Assembly (NCBI GenBank): GCA_947625455.1
Contig: CANQOJ010000131.1
Coordinates: 1-6,367, forward strand
Reading direction: 5' to 3'
Source of the DNA: an uncultured Clostridia bacterium
GTDB taxonomy: Bacteria; Bacillota; Clostridia; Oscillospirales; Ruminococcaceae
DNA length: 6,367 nt
The notes under the pieces were generated by a model. The model did not search any database. It saw only the letters and a program-made list of their open reading frames with translations, and was not told the origin of the DNA. Each line of letters begins with the position of its first letter. Position 1 is the stretch's first letter. A program made the position numbers and the translations under genes. Shown one piece after another: positions 5,122 to 6,367 of the stretch.

Positions 5122-6367
5122 ATGAGCAAGATTATAGGCATTGACTTAGGCACGACAAACAGCTGCGTATCCGTAATAGAGGGCGGCGAACCTGTCGTTA
5201 TCACTAACTCTGAGGGTTCAAGAACAACTCCCTCGGTAGTTGCATTTACAAAAGACGGCGAAAGACTTGTAGGACAGCTTGCGAAAAACCAGGCTGTACA
5301 GAACCCCGAAAAGACGGTTATTTCAATCAAGCGTCATATGGGCAGCGATTATAAGGTTGACATTGACGGCAAAAAGTATACCCCGCAGGAAATTTCGGCA
5401 ATGATACTTCAGAAGCTGAAAAATGACGCGGAGGCATATCTCGGCGAAAAGGTAACGGACGCGGTTATAACTGTTCCCGCTTACTTTACGGACAGCCAGC
5501 GCCAGGCTACCAAAGACGCAGGTCAGATTGCGGGACTTAATGTTCAGCGTATCATAAACGAACCTACGGCGGCGGCGCTTGCATACGGCGTTGATAAAGA
5601 AGAGGACCAGAACATTGTTGTTTATGACCTCGGCGGCGGTACGTTTGATGTTTCGGTAATCAATATCGGCGACGGCGTGCAGGAAGTTCTTGCGACCGCA
5701 GGCAATAACCACCTCGGCGGTGATGATTTCGACCAGAGGATAATTGACTTCCTCAAAGAGGAGTTCAAGAAGTCGGACGGCATTGACCTGTCAAATGACA
5801 AGTTCGCTATGCAAAGACTGAAAGACGAAGCCGAGAAGGCGAAAATCGCGCTTTCAAACTCGACTTCCGTAAACATCTCGATACCGTATATCACCGCTGA
5901 CGCAAACGGCCCTAAGCATTTGAACGTTACGCTTTCAAGAGCAAAGTTCAACGACCTCACTTCCGACCTTGTTGAAATGACAATGGGACCGCTTAAGCAG
6001 GCAATAGCCGACAGCGGTCTTGAAAAGAGCGAAATACACAAGATACTTCTTGTAGGCGGTTCAACGAGAATACCCGCTGTTCAGGACGCGGTTAAAAACT
6101 TCCTCGGAAAAGAACCGTTCAAGGGCATAAATCCCGACGAATGCGTAGCTATCGGCGCGTCAATCCAGGGCGGTGTTTTGAACAAAGAAGTTCAGGGCAT
6201 AGTACTTCTCGACGTAACTCCGCTTTCGCTCGGAATTGAAACGGCTGGCGGCGTATGCACGAGAATGATTGCAAGAAACACCACCATTCCTACCAAGGAA
6301 AGCAAGGTGTTCACGACATATGCGGACAATCGAATGAAAAAATCCAGTAAAATCAAGGGTTTGCGGG
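5122..6367 (+). CDS. dnaK: Chaperone protein DnaK (Hsp70), 3'-incomplete, with an atypical last stretch
   Basis: ATP-dependent Hsp70 chaperone; with DnaJ and GrpE it binds and refolds unfolded proteins in the cytosol. The 415 visible codons cover the whole nucleotide-binding domain. Visible motifs are IIGIDLGTTNS (4-14, phosphate loop), VITVPAYFTDSQRQAT (115-130), INEPTAAALAYG (145-156), VYDLGGGTFDVSV (167-179), LVGGSTRIPAV (310-320) and the linker-region VLLDVTPLSLGIET (361-374). The start of the substrate-binding domain is also seen (RNTTIPTKES, 385-394). The usual continuation after ADN is Q followed by a strand leading to an LQGER-type motif. Here, after ADN (401-403), the frame continues R-M-K-K-S-S-K-I-K-G-L-R to the window end, which does not resemble Hsp70. 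Codons up to 403 are normal. The tail from 6331 may be inserted or mis-joined DNA, so the gene may be interrupted. It is third in the operon after grpE. Confidence 0.95.
   Translation, partial: MSKIIGIDLGTTNSCVSVIEGGEPVVITNSEGSRTTPSVVAFTKDGERLVGQLAKNQAVQNPEKTVISIKRHMGSDYKVDIDGKKYTPQEISAMILQKLKNDAEAYLGEKVTDAVITVPAYFTDSQRQATKDAGQIAGLNVQRIINEPTAAALAYGVDKEEDQNIVVYDLGGGTFDVSVINIGDGVQEVLATAGNNHLGGDDFDQRIIDFLKEEFKKSDGIDLSNDKFAMQRLKDEAEKAKIALSNSTSVNISIPYITADANGPKHLNVTLSRAKFNDLTSDLVEMTMGPLKQAIADSGLEKSEIHKILLVGGSTRIPAVQDAVKNFLGKEPFKGINPDECVAIGASIQGGVLNKEVQGIVLLDVTPLSLGIETAGGVCTRMIARNTTIPTKESKVFTTYADNRMKKSSKIKGLR

Noticed and set aside
5097..6041. Minus-strand open frames opposite dnaK
   Set aside because: They lie antisense to conserved DnaK codons. 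Long antisense frames are common opposite dnaK and have no independent support here.
6331..6367. An intein or a group II intron beginning within dnaK
   Set aside because: The first residue after ADN is Arg rather than the Cys or Ser normally needed at an intein start, and the bases do not show the GTGYG start of a group II intron. Only 37 bases are visible, so the tail is left unidentified.

Overview
The window looks like chromosome from a Gram-positive, clostridial-type anaerobe (Firmicutes, Clostridia). I infer this from the hrcA-grpE-dnaK gene order behind a CIRCE operator, strong AGGAGG-type ribosome binding sites, an acetate kinase gene tail, mid-range GC with AT-rich intergenic DNA, and intergenic palindromes of a kind I recall from Ruminococcaceae/Oscillospiraceae genomes. 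The family-level placement is recollection, not a search result.

Layout. Positions 2-79 are the last codons of a gene that reads as acetate kinase (ackA), on the plus strand. Positions 80-540 hold no credible gene. They are packed with palindromes: a 166-bp inverted-repeat element (79-244) that carries an intrinsic terminator in its centre, a separate GTAA-loop hairpin (246-271), a second nested inverted-repeat element (300-496), and a tandem 19-bp repeat (503-540). This lies between two convergent genes. Positions 540-3044 on the minus strand encode an 834-residue cytosolic PAS-GAF-GGDEF-EAL protein. Both of its cyclic-di-GMP domains have lost their signature and metal-binding residues. It has its own promoter (TTGAAA-17-TATAAT) and an untranslated leader of about 105 nt.

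Positions 3045-3492 are a divergent, AT-rich control region. It holds that promoter, a short direct repeat, a perfect 8-bp inverted repeat against the next -35 box, and the heat-shock promoter with a perfect CIRCE element. From 3493 to the window end runs the class I heat-shock operon: hrcA (repressor), grpE (nucleotide exchange factor, overlapping hrcA by 8 nt) and dnaK (Hsp70, running off the window). HrcA should bind CIRCE and shut off its own operon, while GrpE and DnaK work together in protein folding. The gene normally found next, dnaJ, is not in view.

No new multi-gene system is evident. The points most worth a second look are the doubly degenerate GGDEF-EAL protein, the dense nested palindromes at 79-540, and the abrupt loss of Hsp70 similarity in the last 37 bases of dnaK. 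That last point suggests an inserted element or an assembly junction.
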